Positions 12,216 to 22,682 are shown, numbered from the stretch's first letter. The stretch: 64,000 bases of DNA from Prionace glauca (GCA_037974335.1 CM075760.1:69606657-69670656); one strand, 5' to 3'. The notes: a model not told the origin generated them from the sequence alone. Numbers and translations: made by a program.

Positions 12216-12565
12216 TAAGTTTGTGCATTAATTGCCGAGCGATAACATGAGGCCATTTCTTCCCTCCTTCTTGTATCCAGTCCCAAATTACAGTGACGGC
12301 TACCCACACCTGAAATAAAATCATCCCAGCAATTAGTTACATAAATCGATAATAATTGTTCAAATGGATTATATTTATGCTGCAATGTGCAAATCAGACT
12401 GACGTTTTTACTCTGATAAGGTAATGTCATCTTACCTCTATTCTCTTGTGAAAGGGGGTGCAGAATTAAGGGACTTGATTTACAATCAAATTGTTTTTTT
12501 CTCTATAACAGAGACTCAAATATAATTTCACCTTTTGGAGTGGCAGAGACGTTCCAATGGATCTC
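12216..12565. other. Spacer before the V pseudogene
   Basis: No leader exon like the one at 21445 and no TATA-like box were found where copy 1 should have them. A near-octamer phrase, 'atgtgcaaat', lies at about 12384. Confidence 0.45.
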
Positions 12566-13405
12566 ACTCTTTCTGCCTCAGTGTTAGTCTGTCTGTTGAA
12601 TATTCCAGTGTCAGCAATCAATTCACTGGGAATAATCCTCGGTGTTTTTTGATATATTTTATTTGATTTATTATTATCATACACATTAGTACAGAGTCTT
12701 GCGCACTATACAGACAGAGCATACCGTGCATAGAGAAGGAAGGGAGAGAGTGAAGAATATTATGTTGCAGTCATAGCTCGGGTCTAGAAAAATATCAATT
12801 TAATGCGAGGTAGATCCATTCAAAACTCTGATTGCAGCTGTAAAGAAATAGTTTCTGAGTCGGCTTGTAGTGTCTTCAGACTTTGTTTTTTATCTAGTCC
12901 CCGATGGAAAAAGGTGAGAGAGTGTGTCCGGGGTGAGTGTGTTTTCTTTTCATAGTTTTTTTTTAAAGTGTCGAATCGGAGGTTGTGTTGACTCAGCCAG
13001 AGGCAGAAACCGGGCATCCCTGAGGCTCCCCGAGACTGAGCTGTAAAGACAAAGTGTTCAATATGGGCAGCAACTGGATGGTCTGGGTCCGACCAGTCCC
13101 TGATAGTGTTTATAGTCTCTCCTTCAGTTTGATAGTCTTGGATCAACCCACAATTCCTCCGCCCCAGAGATTCAGAATCAATTTATTCCACCCAAAGACA
13201 CTTAAAACAACGTGAAGAGAAATTGCTGGACAGTCTCAGGACATCTGGACTCGAAACGTCAACTGTTCCCTCTCCTTACAAATATTGACAGGCCTGCTGA
13301 GATTTTCCAGCATTTTCTCTTTGGGTTTGAATTCCAGAATCCACAGAATTGTTTTTATACTTCAAACAACATCTTCTCTTTGCAAATAACTATAAACCGA
13401 GTATT
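12566..13405 (+). pseudogene. IGHV pseudogene (interrupted)
   Basis: Three blocks match the intact V unit in order. About 12571-12661 matches the leader intron ('ctcagtgttagtct', 'tcagcaatca', 'ggtgttttt'). About 12975-13205 matches framework 1 (VVLTQPEAE) through CDR1 (SNWMVW) to the 'ccaaagacactt' of framework 3. About 13358-13393 continues framework 3 ('acttcaaacaacatcttctctttg'). Between the first two lies about 310 bp of an interspersed repeat (about 12662-12970) where the 3' splice site should be. Between the last two lies a 145-bp insertion. Framework 2 and CDR2 are scrambled, no leader exon was found, and no V-RSS could be placed after the third block. It is not a functional V. Confidence 0.75.
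13213..13358 (+). mobile_element. Retroposon fragment inside the V pseudogene
   Basis: The phrase 'actcgaaacgtcaactgttccctctcc...cctgctgagattttccagcattttctctttg' belongs to a common interspersed repeat, also seen at 17650-17705 and 50505-50580. The flanks 'acttaaaacaac' and 'acttcaaacaac' look like a 12-bp target-site duplication. Confidence 0.65.
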
Positions 13406-14057
13406 CCAGTCTTTCCCCTGTCTGTCCTACACAGACTCCAGTTCCATGTGATGAAAATAACCCTTCACCACCACTGAAATATCCGAGAAAGCCACCCAGT
13501 TGTATGAAACCTGCAGTGGAAAGTCACCCATCCAGAGGGCAGGTTTCAGCAAGATGGTTCACAATCACCAATTAATGTTAACTTTGTCAGTGACGCTCGC
13601 ATCCAGAAATTCAATAAAATCAGTGCAAATTGCTGCAGATTCCGGAAATCTAAAACTAAAACAGCAACAGTGCTCCTCAGCATCTCAATCAGAGAGAGAG
13701 AGAACCAGATTCGTATTTAACATCAATGCCAGGATGTAAAATCTCTTGATATAATTATGAACAGCAAGTCTGTTCTGTCCAATATCCGACCCAAATCCTC
13801 ATTTCTCAAATAAAGTCGCAAATTTGTTGGCCATTTATTACATCCAGGTTTGAGGGAGTTTGTGGTACGCAACGTACCTGGTTAGTTACAGCATGGGAAC
13901 AGTGACTAAATTCAGCAAAGGTACCTCAGTGAGTTTTAATAACTTTGGGGCGACATGAGGTCGGGTAAAATGTTCTATACATTCAAATTCCCCCATAATT
14001 TGTAATACTTTGGAATCGCTGAGATTAATGTGAATATAATCACTGCTCTGCCTGATC
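13406..14057. other. Intergenic, nothing recognised
   Basis: A short 'ttgctgcagattccggaaatctaaaac' piece at about 13630 belongs to the same repeat family as 13213-13358. No D, J or constant-region remnant was found here. Confidence 0.45.
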
Positions 14058-14530
14058 ATAGAAGCATAAAATCATAGAATCCCTACAGTTCAACATGGTC
14101 ATTCGGTCCAATAACTCTGCAGCGGGCTCTCCAGCAGAGCATCCTACCTAGGCAAGCTTTCATCCGATCCCGGCAACCACACATATTCACAGGCTAATCC
14201 CCCGAACCTACACATTATTGGACACGAACAGGAAATTTAGCATAGACAATTTACATTGGGCCTGGGAAGGATGCTCTGCCGGATAGCAGACTTGATGAAC
14301 CAAATGCTCTACTTCTGCACTGTAGAGATTCTATGATTCTAATTTGCACATCATTGGGCGCGAAGGGGCAATTTATCACAGCCAATCCACCTAACCTGCA
14401 CATCCTGGGACTGTGGAAGGAAACTGGAGCACTCGGAGGAAACTCACATGGATATGGATAGAATGTGAAAACCACACACAGTCACCCAATGTTAGAATCG
14501 AACCCGCTTCCCTGTCGCCTGTGAGGGAGC
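14058..14530 (-). mobile_element. tRNA-headed SINE with a second SINE tail inside
   Basis: A minus-strand SINE runs from its tail ('atcatagaatccctacag') at about 14073 to its head-side phrase at 14530. A plus-strand SINE tail ('ctacttctgcactgtagagattctatgattct') lies within it at about 14245-14342. Confidence 0.6.
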
Positions 14531-15296
14531 AAAAATAATTGTATCTCTTCGTGATAACCACATTTTTTATTCTTCCCTCGTGTGAGTGTGATCACTATTT
14601 GTGAAAGAATATTTCAGACATCAGATCTGTTTTTTTATTTAACTTGTCGAGTTTAAACAGATTAAATCCTCAATCAGATTAACATTCAGTGGAATATCAG
14701 CCTGTTCACAGATACTTTATTAATTGTGACATCAGAACTTTCAGAACTAATTCTGAAATGAAATGTCTTATTTTATTTTAGTTAAGTACAGCCGGAGTTA
14801 TGAATGTTCAAAAAGTTTTATTCATATTGAACCAACTGTTAAAATTCTTAAAATAAATCGCTATTTTGAGTTGAAACTGATCAATAAGTGACGGTTTATC
14901 TGTTTTTTCTGTCATGAACATTTCATTGTAAACAGTGAGGTATTTATGTAAATAAATACAAGAATAGCAATTCCAAATGAGATTGTTGACTGACAAAAAC
15001 ACAACAAATATTTCCCCACCAACACAGCACAGAAATAGAGAGAACCATGCAAATCAATCAACGGATTTCAGTAATGGTTGTTTTTCAACATTATTTATTC
15101 ATCAGTTATGTGAGGAAAAATATCATGATGATATCTATGTTCAGAATTAGGAAATAATCCCTCTGATCCCGAAATGTAATGACACAGAAAACACAGAACA
15201 TCTCCTGTGTTTCATCTCTTTCTCTGTCTTTCTCCTGTCTGGTTCTGCGTCTTGTCTCTCCACGATGGTTCATCGTCTTCACTCCACAGCAAAAGA
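14531..15296. other. Intergenic, AT-rich, nothing recognised
   Basis: No coding or repeat family was identified. The base composition is AT-rich throughout. Confidence 0.5.
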
Positions 15297-15365
15297 ACAT
15301 AAGAACGTAAGAAATGGGAGCAGGAGTAGGCCATCTAGCCCCTCGAGCCTGCCCCGGGCTCGATA
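15297..15365 (-). mobile_element. LINE 3' end fragment
   Basis: 'agaacataagaacgtaagaaatgggagcaggagtaggcc' followed by 'ctcgagcctgccccg' is the reverse complement of the CR1-like LINE 3' terminus, here only about 70 bp long. Confidence 0.8.
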
Positions 15366-16100
15366 AAATCAATGTTTGCCCGATGTTTGCCCTCTCAGCC
15401 ACAGGTACAGGTTTCTAAAAGAATATAATTCAATAAATTGGAATCCATGACTGAGATTTACTCTAAAAGATCTCTTGAGAAATCAATGGTCTTGAAATGC
15501 TTGAAACATTTTCTTCTGCACCTAACCTCGGTTCCACCTGGTGATAAGGATTCAATGTGGAATCTTTCCCTATATTTAGCCGGTGTTGTCCCTGTCCTTG
15601 GAGTATTTGACTGGACAGAGTAGAGGAATATTTACTCTGCGTCTGAACTCATTGTTCCTGGTTTATGAATGGTTGATATATCTTTGTCAGGAAAGATTTA
15701 ATCCGTATCGAATCTCTGCTGTACCTAGCCTGGGTGTGTTTTGTGGAACTGTGTGGACGGCTAACACTACCTAACACTAATTTAAACCTGCCTCCTGGAT
15801 CTCTGAAGGAAGAGTGCAGGAGAGTTTTTACATAGAAGTGTGTCCATGCTCTTTCTGCCTTAATTTTGTTTGAACACATTTATAGACGGAGTTTCACTCT
15901 GTTTATAGACAGTATACTGTTGTAAGAACGTTTGAATTGGATAGTTTAGAGGGAGATTCTCTTTGCATCTCACTCATGCTATTCCTGATTTAGGAGTTAT
16001 TAATTTGCCAGTACAGAGGGGACTTTGCATTCTGCAGCGAACCCCATGTTACTCCTGTCCTGTAAGATTTTGATGGGAGAGTCGGCCGTCTTTACAAATT
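15366..16100. repeat. Decayed tandem repeat ('ctttactctgtatctaac' type)
   Basis: Spaced phrases such as 'gacagagtagaggaatatttactctgcgtctgaactc', 'gtgttgtccctgtccttggagtatttga' and 'gggactttgcattctgcagcgaaccccatgttactcctgtcc' repeat one theme. I recognise it as a widespread shark tandem repeat, here strongly diverged. No gene is supported. Confidence 0.45.
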
Positions 16101-17309
16101 TCATGGGGATTGAACCAGTATCTTTATATTACAGTAAATTTACCCTGTGTCAGCTCGTATTATGAGCCATGCCTTCGTTTATTTTCCACTGGATCCTAAC
16201 TCATTCTATCTTGCATGTAGAATGTTATGTTGTCTGTCTTTGCACATAGTAAATTGGATATATTATCTGTCTGTACTAAATTAGACGCTGTCCCTGCTTA
16301 TATTATATGTCACCATGTTTCTGTTTATATTAAACTAGACATTATCTCTGTTTATATTAATTTAGATCTCTCTCTGTTTGTATCAAAGTAGATGTAATCT
16401 TATTTCTGCAATTGTCCATATCCGCGTTTATATTGTATTAGTTTTTACTCAGTTTTTACTGCACTGGTCAATGCCAGTAATGATTAAAGTGGCTGGGAGA
16501 ACACAATTCTCTGCATCCTTCTGCAAGGACAAACCGTGTGAGGTTTTGGACACTGGAAAAGAAATCTGAAATCTACTTCTGCTGGCTGCAGTGAAAGTGG
16601 ATATCAAGTCCTGTGTAGCATGTACTGTCAATGAAGAACAAAAAAACAAAGAAAATTACAGCACAATAAAATACTGGTGATCCAATACTGCCCGTTTCTG
16701 GATCTTGCCTGATAACAATCTTTTTTATCCCAACATATTATCTCTTCTTCTCACAAAACCGTGAAGTAAAACAAACCTAATTCAAAGAGAGGCATAGTTA
16801 GTGCAGGAACAAAATTGCCACAGTGAAATATATATAGGGTGAGTCTCAAATATTACATAACCAGAGAGAATGCCGTGTGCAATGTAAACTGAGCTCTGGT
16901 CTAGCAGAGTATTAACAGAGCCAGGCTGTATTTTAAGATAAACAGGGGCCTGGTTCAAGAAAATAGTAATGTGTTAGTGCCAAGTGCCATGTGGGGATGG
17001 TCAAATGCCAAATTCCAATGAGACCCATATCCCGTGAAAGAAACAGTTTTAAAAATAACATTGTCAAGGAGAATAAAACTGAGGCAGTATCTCGCACAGT
17101 TTTACTGATATAGCAACTTCTTAGACATGAACTGAGACAGTGCTGAGTAATTAATGATACGAATAAGGAGAATATAAAAAAAAGTTCAGAAAGATCGTAA
17201 TTATTTTCACCAATTACCATCCATTTGCAATTTAATAATTTCATTCACCAGATCTCATTCATATATAATGAGGAGTATATTTACAATTACTCTGTGATAA
17301 GAAAGCGAC
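16101..17309. other. Intergenic with short AT-rich motif repeats
   Basis: At 16200-16440 the phrase 'tctgtttatatta(a/t)ttaga' recurs about every 27-35 bp. It is the reverse complement of the motif at 577-1511. About 16790-16930 has the motif in the forward orientation. No gene was seen. Confidence 0.45.
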
Positions 17310-17705
17310 GTTGCCTCGGCCCCCATTTATTCCCCATTGCTAATTGCATTTGGTAAGCTGGTGGTGAGCCGCCTTATTCAATTGCTGCAGAACCTGCAGT
17401 GTAGGTACACCGACCGTGCTCTTAGGGAGGGTGTTCCTGGACTCCGACGCAGCGTAAGTAAAGGAGTGGCCCAAGTGATGTTTGTGAGTGTCTTGGAGAG
17501 GAATTTTCAGGCGAGGTTGTTCCAATTCCCCAGTTATCATCAATTCATACAGATAAACAATTAGTTCACCAATTATGTTCATCAGTTTGATAAAAGCAAA
17601 ATACTGCAGATTCTGGAAACTGAAACAAAAATAATGAATGTTGGAAAAACTCAACGGGTCTGATAGCATCTGTGGAGAGAGAATAGAGCCAACGTTTCGA
17701 GTCAG
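17310..17705 (-). mobile_element. SINE body plus retroposon fragment
   Basis: About 17310-17560 matches the body of the SINE family at 54893 ('ggtggtgagccgcc', 'tgtaggtacacc', 'gctcttagggagggtgttcc'). About 17585-17705 is the 'actgcagattctggaaactgaaac...gtttcgagtca' repeat. Confidence 0.6.
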
Positions 17706-17964
17706 TGTGATTTTTTTTTGTTATTTGGAGGAAATTGAAGAGGGTGATGACATTGAGAAATGATGTGGGTGGATAGGGATTAAGATTTTTTTAGGATATA
17801 GTTCGTGATTGAGATGTTGATTAGTTTAGGATGAAGAAGTTTGTTATGATATTTGGGATCACTCTGTGAATTGATGCAGCTTGTGTGTGTGTCTCGAAAT
17901 AGTATCTATTATTTCTGTTATTCCCATCTCACAGGAAATTTATGCAACTTCCCTGACAATAGCG

Positions 17965-18146
17965 TGCAGAACTTTCAGAATATGCCAGGAATCCCCGGTG
18001 TTCATGTCAGTTTTATGATGTTGTTTTAATATTATTTCATGTCATTACACCGATTTTACTTCACTGGGGAACTGGGCCCACCAACATCTCTCTCTCGCAT
18101 TTCATGAAGTGATTAATAAACAGACTTTAATTATTGGAATGAAATT
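17965..18146 (-). repeat. Inverted-repeat left arm (third V-flank copy)
   Basis: These 182 bp are the reverse complement of 20207-20388 with only scattered mismatches and apparently no gaps. Shared text includes 'gttcatgtcagttttatgat', 'gttttaatattatttcatgt' and 'gtgattaataaacagacttt'. The arm is thus an inverted copy of V-upstream flank, about 2.06 kb from its partner. Confidence 0.9.
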
Positions 18147-18243
18147 CAAAGTGATGATATAAATGAAACAACCTGTACTTCATGTGAAGTTACTGAATCT
18201 TTAAATTCCGATTCAGTATTACATTGTTTTGGGAAATAATGTG

Positions 18244-18683
18244 ACATAAGAACATAAGAAATAGGAGCAGGAGTGGGCCATCTGGCCCTTCGAGCCTGCC
18301 CCGCCATTCAATAAGATCATGGCTGATCTGTCGTGGCTCAGTTCCACATTCCCACCCTCTCCCCATAACCCTTAATCCCCTCGCTTATCAAAAACCCATC
18401 AACCCGTTTCTTAAAAATATTTAGCGAGGCAGCCTCCACCACTTCAACGGGCAGAGAATTCCAGAGATTCACCACCCTTTGACTGAAGAAATTCTTCCTC
18501 AACTCCGTTGGAAACCGCCCTCCCCCCTTTATCTTGAGACTGTGCCCCCCTAGTCCTACTGTCCTTTCTGAGCTGGAAGAGTCTTTCCACCTCTATCCTA
18601 TCCATCCCATTCATCATCTCATACGTCTCAATGAGATCTCTCCTCATTCTTCTAAACTCCAACGAGTACAAGCCTAGTACAAG
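18244..18683 (-). mobile_element. CR1-like LINE 3' fragment, minus strand
   Basis: It begins with the LINE 3' end 'acataagaacataagaaata', followed by the reverse-strand text of the ORF2 C-terminus (NGMDRIEVERLFQLRKDSRTRG, EFRRMRRDLIETYEMM). It is 5' truncated and lies in the loop of the inverted repeat 17965-18146 / 20207-20388. Confidence 0.85.
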
Positions 18684-19259
18684 CCTACAAGTGACACTTG
18701 TAGTTTTCCAGTAAGTTTCACAAATATTTCTGTTGCCACCTTATTTACTTTTCACCCTGTTGCCTTCACTAATTTGGGTGAGGGTTTGTTGATTAATTTG
18801 TTGTATATGAAAGAGCCAGTATTTTATATAGTACAATCATTCCTCCTCAACCATATCATGCTCTCTCTTTCTGTCCTGGATTTGAAGATTCAGCATCAGC
18901 AGAGAAATGAACCATCCGAACTGCAGGAAAATCTCCCCCTACTCTTCAAGAGGATCAGCTTGCTAACTCCCGAGAAATGTATTTCACCCAGACACTCTGG
19001 AAGGATTGAAGGTATTAGATGGGCACACATTGAATAAAGGAGTTGTTTCAATTTATGAAGTAGTCAAACACAAATATGGAAATATAGAACAACATCATTC
19101 AGCACCATTTATCAATGAATCCACCAGTCCGTTCACTATTTCCTCAATCAAAATATTCAGGCATCCAACAGTCATTCATCCATCAGTCATTCAAATGCCA
19201 TTCATTCCTGTGTCAACACAGTCATACATTTATTGTTTGTGTAGATGGTGACATCAATT
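18684..19259. other. Intergenic, nothing recognised
   Basis: The only feature noticed is a mild ATTCATCCATCAGTCATTCA run at about 19160-19210. No gene is supported. Confidence 0.5.
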
Positions 19260-20850
19260 ATTTTAATTGATCCAGTGATCCAGAGGTCCAGGGCAATGAT
19301 GTGAGGACGGGGATTTAAGTCGGGCCGTTCCCGCAGGTAGATTTTGAATTCTATTGATAAATCTGGAATGGATACTAATTGCGATCATTGGAACCGCTCT
19401 GATTCCCCAATGGAGGAAATCTGCCATCGCTACATTGTCTCACAAGGATATAACTGCAGACTGAAAGCAAAATAGCTGACTCTTTAATATCTACAGAAGT
19501 GTCCAAGAAAACCAGTTAATTTAAGGGAATTTGGGACAGGCAAAGAGTGTTGGTCTTTCCAAACAAACATCCCATGGAAAGATAAAAGAAGATAAAATAT
19601 AAATGTGCATGCTCAAATATAACAGCATGTATCATCTCTCTGAGCCATTTTTCAGTCTGCCTGTGATTATTTCTGTCCGTCCATCACAATATCCTGATGT
19701 GTTGGAAAAATCATCATTGTTGTTAATTGGGTGCCAGAGAAGGTGGAAAATAATCCTTTCTTTAGAGATGGGGAAACATCATCTAGATTTATAACTTCCA
19801 AAAATTCAAGTGCCTCCAGTACTGTTGCTGGGTAGATTTGTTTATAAATAGACCTTACTGATAACATGCAGGGTTTTAAGTTGGCTTGGAGCCAAGCGGT
19901 CAGTTCTGATGAAACTGATCTTTGATCTACTGCACAAACACCCCCAGATGTTTCCTGTCAATAACTTTGAGCATTTGACACCAGCCTGGATTGCTGCCAA
20001 ATACTGTGTGGAACAGATTAGCGTGAAGCTCAATGGACAACATGGGATTCAGACATTTAAACAGTAAATGTTTAATTCCCACAATTTAAATCGCAATCAT
20101 TCTAATCAAATATTTTCATTCAGTGTCCTGTTCATTACCTGAGTAAATATTATGTCAAACAATAAAGTGACCGGATGATCTTTTTCATTTGTATAGTTTC
20201 CGAGTAAATTTCATTCCAATAATTAAAGTCTGTTTATTAATCACTTCATGAAATGAGAGAGAGAGATGTTGATGGGCCCAGTTCCGCAGTGAAGTAAAAT
20301 CGGTGCAATGACATGAAATAATATTAAAACAACATCATAAAACTGACATGAACACCGGAGATTCCTGGAATATTCTGAAAGTTCTGCACCCTATTGAAAC
20401 AGCAGCGTGTCTTGTACCTGATTAGCACCGTGTTCTATTGTACAGTATAATCTGATTTCTGTTATTGAAGAGTTCCTCTCATAGCTGCCAATGATTGGAG
20501 AAATGATCAGTTCATAACCTGATTCAATGGAAGATAAAACATTTATTCTTGTGATATTGTGCAATGTGCCGCAAAGCTCTGATATCCTGTGTTCCCAATA
20601 CCAGTGTATGTTAGACAGCCGGTGACCAATAGAGTGAGTTGCAATGATCTGGATGCTGAAGGAGAACTTTAATGATCTCAGTGTCCGTTCCGATTCATTA
20701 ACTTCTCCGTCAAAAATCAATTTAATGTTTCTCTATCAACTCATTATTTAATTATTAGGTTAGGGTTCTCATTATTTTCAAAGGCCTGTCTTCGAGATTG
20801 GGACAGTTTGAAAATATAAGGAGAAACATTGTATTGTGTGAGAGTTTCTT
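19260..20850 (+). repeat. V-upstream flank, duplicate copy 2
   Basis: This matches 10063-11605 block by block and leads into the functional V unit. It contains the right arm (20207-20388) of the inverted repeat. The first about 200 bp are SINE-derived. No octamer ATGCAAAT or its complement was found here or nearer the V. Confidence 0.75.
20207..20388 (+). repeat. Inverted-repeat right arm
   Basis: Partner of 17965-18146. The two arms have equal length (182 bp) and pair end to end. Confidence 0.9.
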
Positions 20851-21345
20851 CTCATCTCCAAACCCAATTTGTACAGCGAAAGCCACCAAACTGTAAATAG
20901 AATCACTTTGTATATCCTACACATTGAGTTACAGAAATCGATGGTATTTCTTCTGATAAATTGTGCTTTATTATTATAATGTGGCAGAGACACGGAATTG
21001 TTGCAAAATTCTCTAATGTTCCAAAATGTTATTTCATCATTTTCAGATTTATTTTCTTGTTGGGGGTGTGGTAATAAAATCACCATTTTTACAATGGAAT
21101 TACTTATTTAACTAAATAAATGATGAACTGTAACATCACCATCAGAAATAATGGGGACAATACAATGAACATTTCAGCCAAACAAATATCCGGATACAGA
21201 TAAAATGTCCATTTTAATATTAATCTATTGTAAATCTCCGAGTCCATTCTGTTGGGGGTGTGGAAGGTGGGACGTGGATCAACAGGCGCCGCCTCCAGCA
21301 GGGAATCAACAGGCGGCACCTGGAAAGCCGCCCCCTTCTGCCGGG

Positions 21346-21355
21346 TATTTAAATA
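21346..21355 (+). promoter_or_regulatory. TATA-like box of the V promoter
   Basis: TATTTAAATA lies 90 bp upstream of the leader ATG, inside otherwise GC-richer DNA. I found no octamer in the 600 bp upstream. From memory, shark V promoters often lack the octamer seen in mammals. Start-site position not determined. Confidence 0.5.
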
Positions 21356-21444
21356 CCGCTCACTGGGACCGGAATCCAACAGTCCGGGAGCTGGTTTGTT
21401 CACTGACTTCCTGACACAACCATTTCCCCCAAATCACCAGAAAG

Positions 21445-21490
21445 ATGAGGTCGGCCATTTCTCTCAGTTTGTTGCTGACTTTCTTATCTG
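21445..21490 (+). CDS. IGHV: IGHV leader exon (L-part 1)
   Basis: The 46-nt exon encodes MRSAISLSLLLTFLS plus the first base of a Gly codon. That is a short signal peptide with a hydrophobic Leu-rich core, for entry to the endoplasmic reticulum. The donor GTGAGT follows at once. The 133-nt intron ends in 'ctatttttacag', and the phase-1 junction gives Gly, as in V genes generally. The ATG follows 'accagaaag' and is the only Met in the exon. No stop interrupts the leader or the V exon. Confidence 0.93.
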
Positions 21491-21623
21491 GTGAGTATTT
21501 TTTTTATTATTGTTCAAGTCTCTCACTGTTACTGTCTCAGTGTTAGTCTCTCTCTGGAATGTTCCAGAGTCAGCAATCATTTCACTAAGATTAATCCCTG
21601 GTGTTTTTGATCTATTTTTACAG

Positions 21624-21928
21624 GTGTCCAGTCGGATGTTGTGTTGACTCAGCCAGAGGCAGCGACCGAGGCTCCCGGAGGCTCCCTGAAACTGACCTGT
21701 AAAACCAGCGGGTTCGATCTTAGCAGCTACTGGATGGGCTGGATCCGGCAGGTTCCCGGACAGGGCCTGGAGTGGCTGGTTTGGTACTATAGTTCATCCA
21801 GCAACTACTACGCCCCATCAATTAAGGGTCGATTTACTGCGTCCAAAGACACTTCAAACAGCATCTTCTCTTTGGACATGAGGAGCCTGAAGATTGAAGA
21901 CACGGCCATCTATTACTGTGCAAGAGGC
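21624..21928 (+). CDS. IGHV: IGHV segment exon, germline, looks functional
   Basis: This is the variable segment of the heavy chain, which makes the antigen-binding domain after V-D-D-J joining. The exon encodes the leader end GVQS, then framework 1 starting [20 protein letters not shown], the first Cys in [11 protein letters not shown]1 (FDLSSYW), framework 2 [17 protein letters not shown]2 ([10 protein letters not shown]), framework 3 [17 protein letters not shown], and the second Cys in YYCARG. The conserved Trp, both Cys and the DTA-YYC block are all present. It ends directly at the RSS heptamer, so it is unrearranged. The residues match classic shark IgM VH sequences from memory. One small oddity is FSLDMRSL, where LQMNSL is commoner. 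Confidence 0.95.
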
Positions 21929-21967
21929 CACAGCGAGAGGATCCAGGGCTGCACCCGGACAAGAACA
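21929..21967 (+). promoter_or_regulatory. V 3' recombination signal, 23-bp spacer
   Basis: Heptamer CACAGCG (21929-21935), 23-bp spacer, nonamer ACAAGAACA (21959-21967). The heptamer differs from CACAGTG at position 6 and the nonamer from ACAAAAACC at two positions, but CAC and the spacing are intact. RAG1/RAG2 would pair it with a 12-bp-spacer signal, here on the 5' side of D1 or D2. Confidence 0.93.
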
Positions 21968-22197
21968 GCCCGAGAGGGGATTCCGCAACTTCCATCATAA
22001 CCTGAAGGTCAGTATCTGTTTTAAATGCAATATGATCGAGGCTGGTCACAACCAAACTATAATTGTGTTTAAAAAAAAGTAACACAGAATGTATTTAACA
22101 GTAAAACTTCCCAAACTCACCGATATAACTGGTGAGCTTTTCACTGACTTTCTATTCATTGTACTGTCGGCAAGTACCACACACGATATATTACTAT

Positions 22198-22592
22198 TTT
22201 TAATATTTCTGATAGATTGTGTTGTATAAACAGTTGCCTACATTTTACATGAGATATATGACTCTGTTTAATATTTCTGATAGATTGTGTTGTATAAACA
22301 GTTGCCTACATTTTACATGAGATATATGACTCTGTTTAATATTTCTGATAGATTGTGTTATATAAACAGTTGCCTACATTTTACATGAGATATATGACTC
22401 TTGTTAATATTTCTGATAGATTGTGTTGTATAAACAGTTGCCTACATTTTACATGAGATATATGACTCTGTTTAATATTTCTGATAGATTGTGTTGTATA
22501 AACAGTTGCCTACATTTTACATGAGATATATGACTCTTGTTAATATTTCTGATAGATTGTGTTATATAAACAGTTGCCTACATTTTACATTG
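22198..22592 (+). repeat. 68-bp minisatellite, six copies, V-D1 interval
   Basis: The phrase 'tttctgatagattgtgtt' starts at 22206, 22274, 22342, 22410, 22478 and 22546, an exact 68-bp period. Copies differ only at a few sites (tgttGtat/tgttAtat; ctctgttt/ctcttgtt). Confidence 0.97.
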
Positions 22593-22654
22593 GAGCGAAA
22601 TTAATGGTCCATTTCAAGTGAATATTGAACAGCAGGACTGAACAGAGTGAGTGC

Positions 22655-22682
22655 AGTTTTTGTATGGGTGTGTGTCACTGTG
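22655..22682 (+). promoter_or_regulatory. D1 5' recombination signal, 12-bp spacer
   Basis: Nonamer AGTTTTTGT (22655-22663), 12-bp spacer, heptamer CACTGTG (22676-22682). The heptamer is perfect and the nonamer has one mismatch to GGTTTTTGT. It is compatible with the V signal. Confidence 0.95.

Noticed and set aside
14990-15000. ACAAAAAC-like nonamer near 14.99 kb as a recombination signal of an upstream D or J
   Set aside because: No heptamer lies 12 or 23 bp away, and no D- or J-like sequence was found nearby.
21641-22000. V frame running past 21928 as a longer coding exon
   Set aside because: The bases after YYCARG are the recombination signal and spacer. The germline frame beyond the heptamer is not part of the V segment.
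22198-22592. Six-copy 68-bp array as a CRISPR-like array
   Set aside because: Units are contiguous with no unique spacers, and the context is a vertebrate Ig locus.
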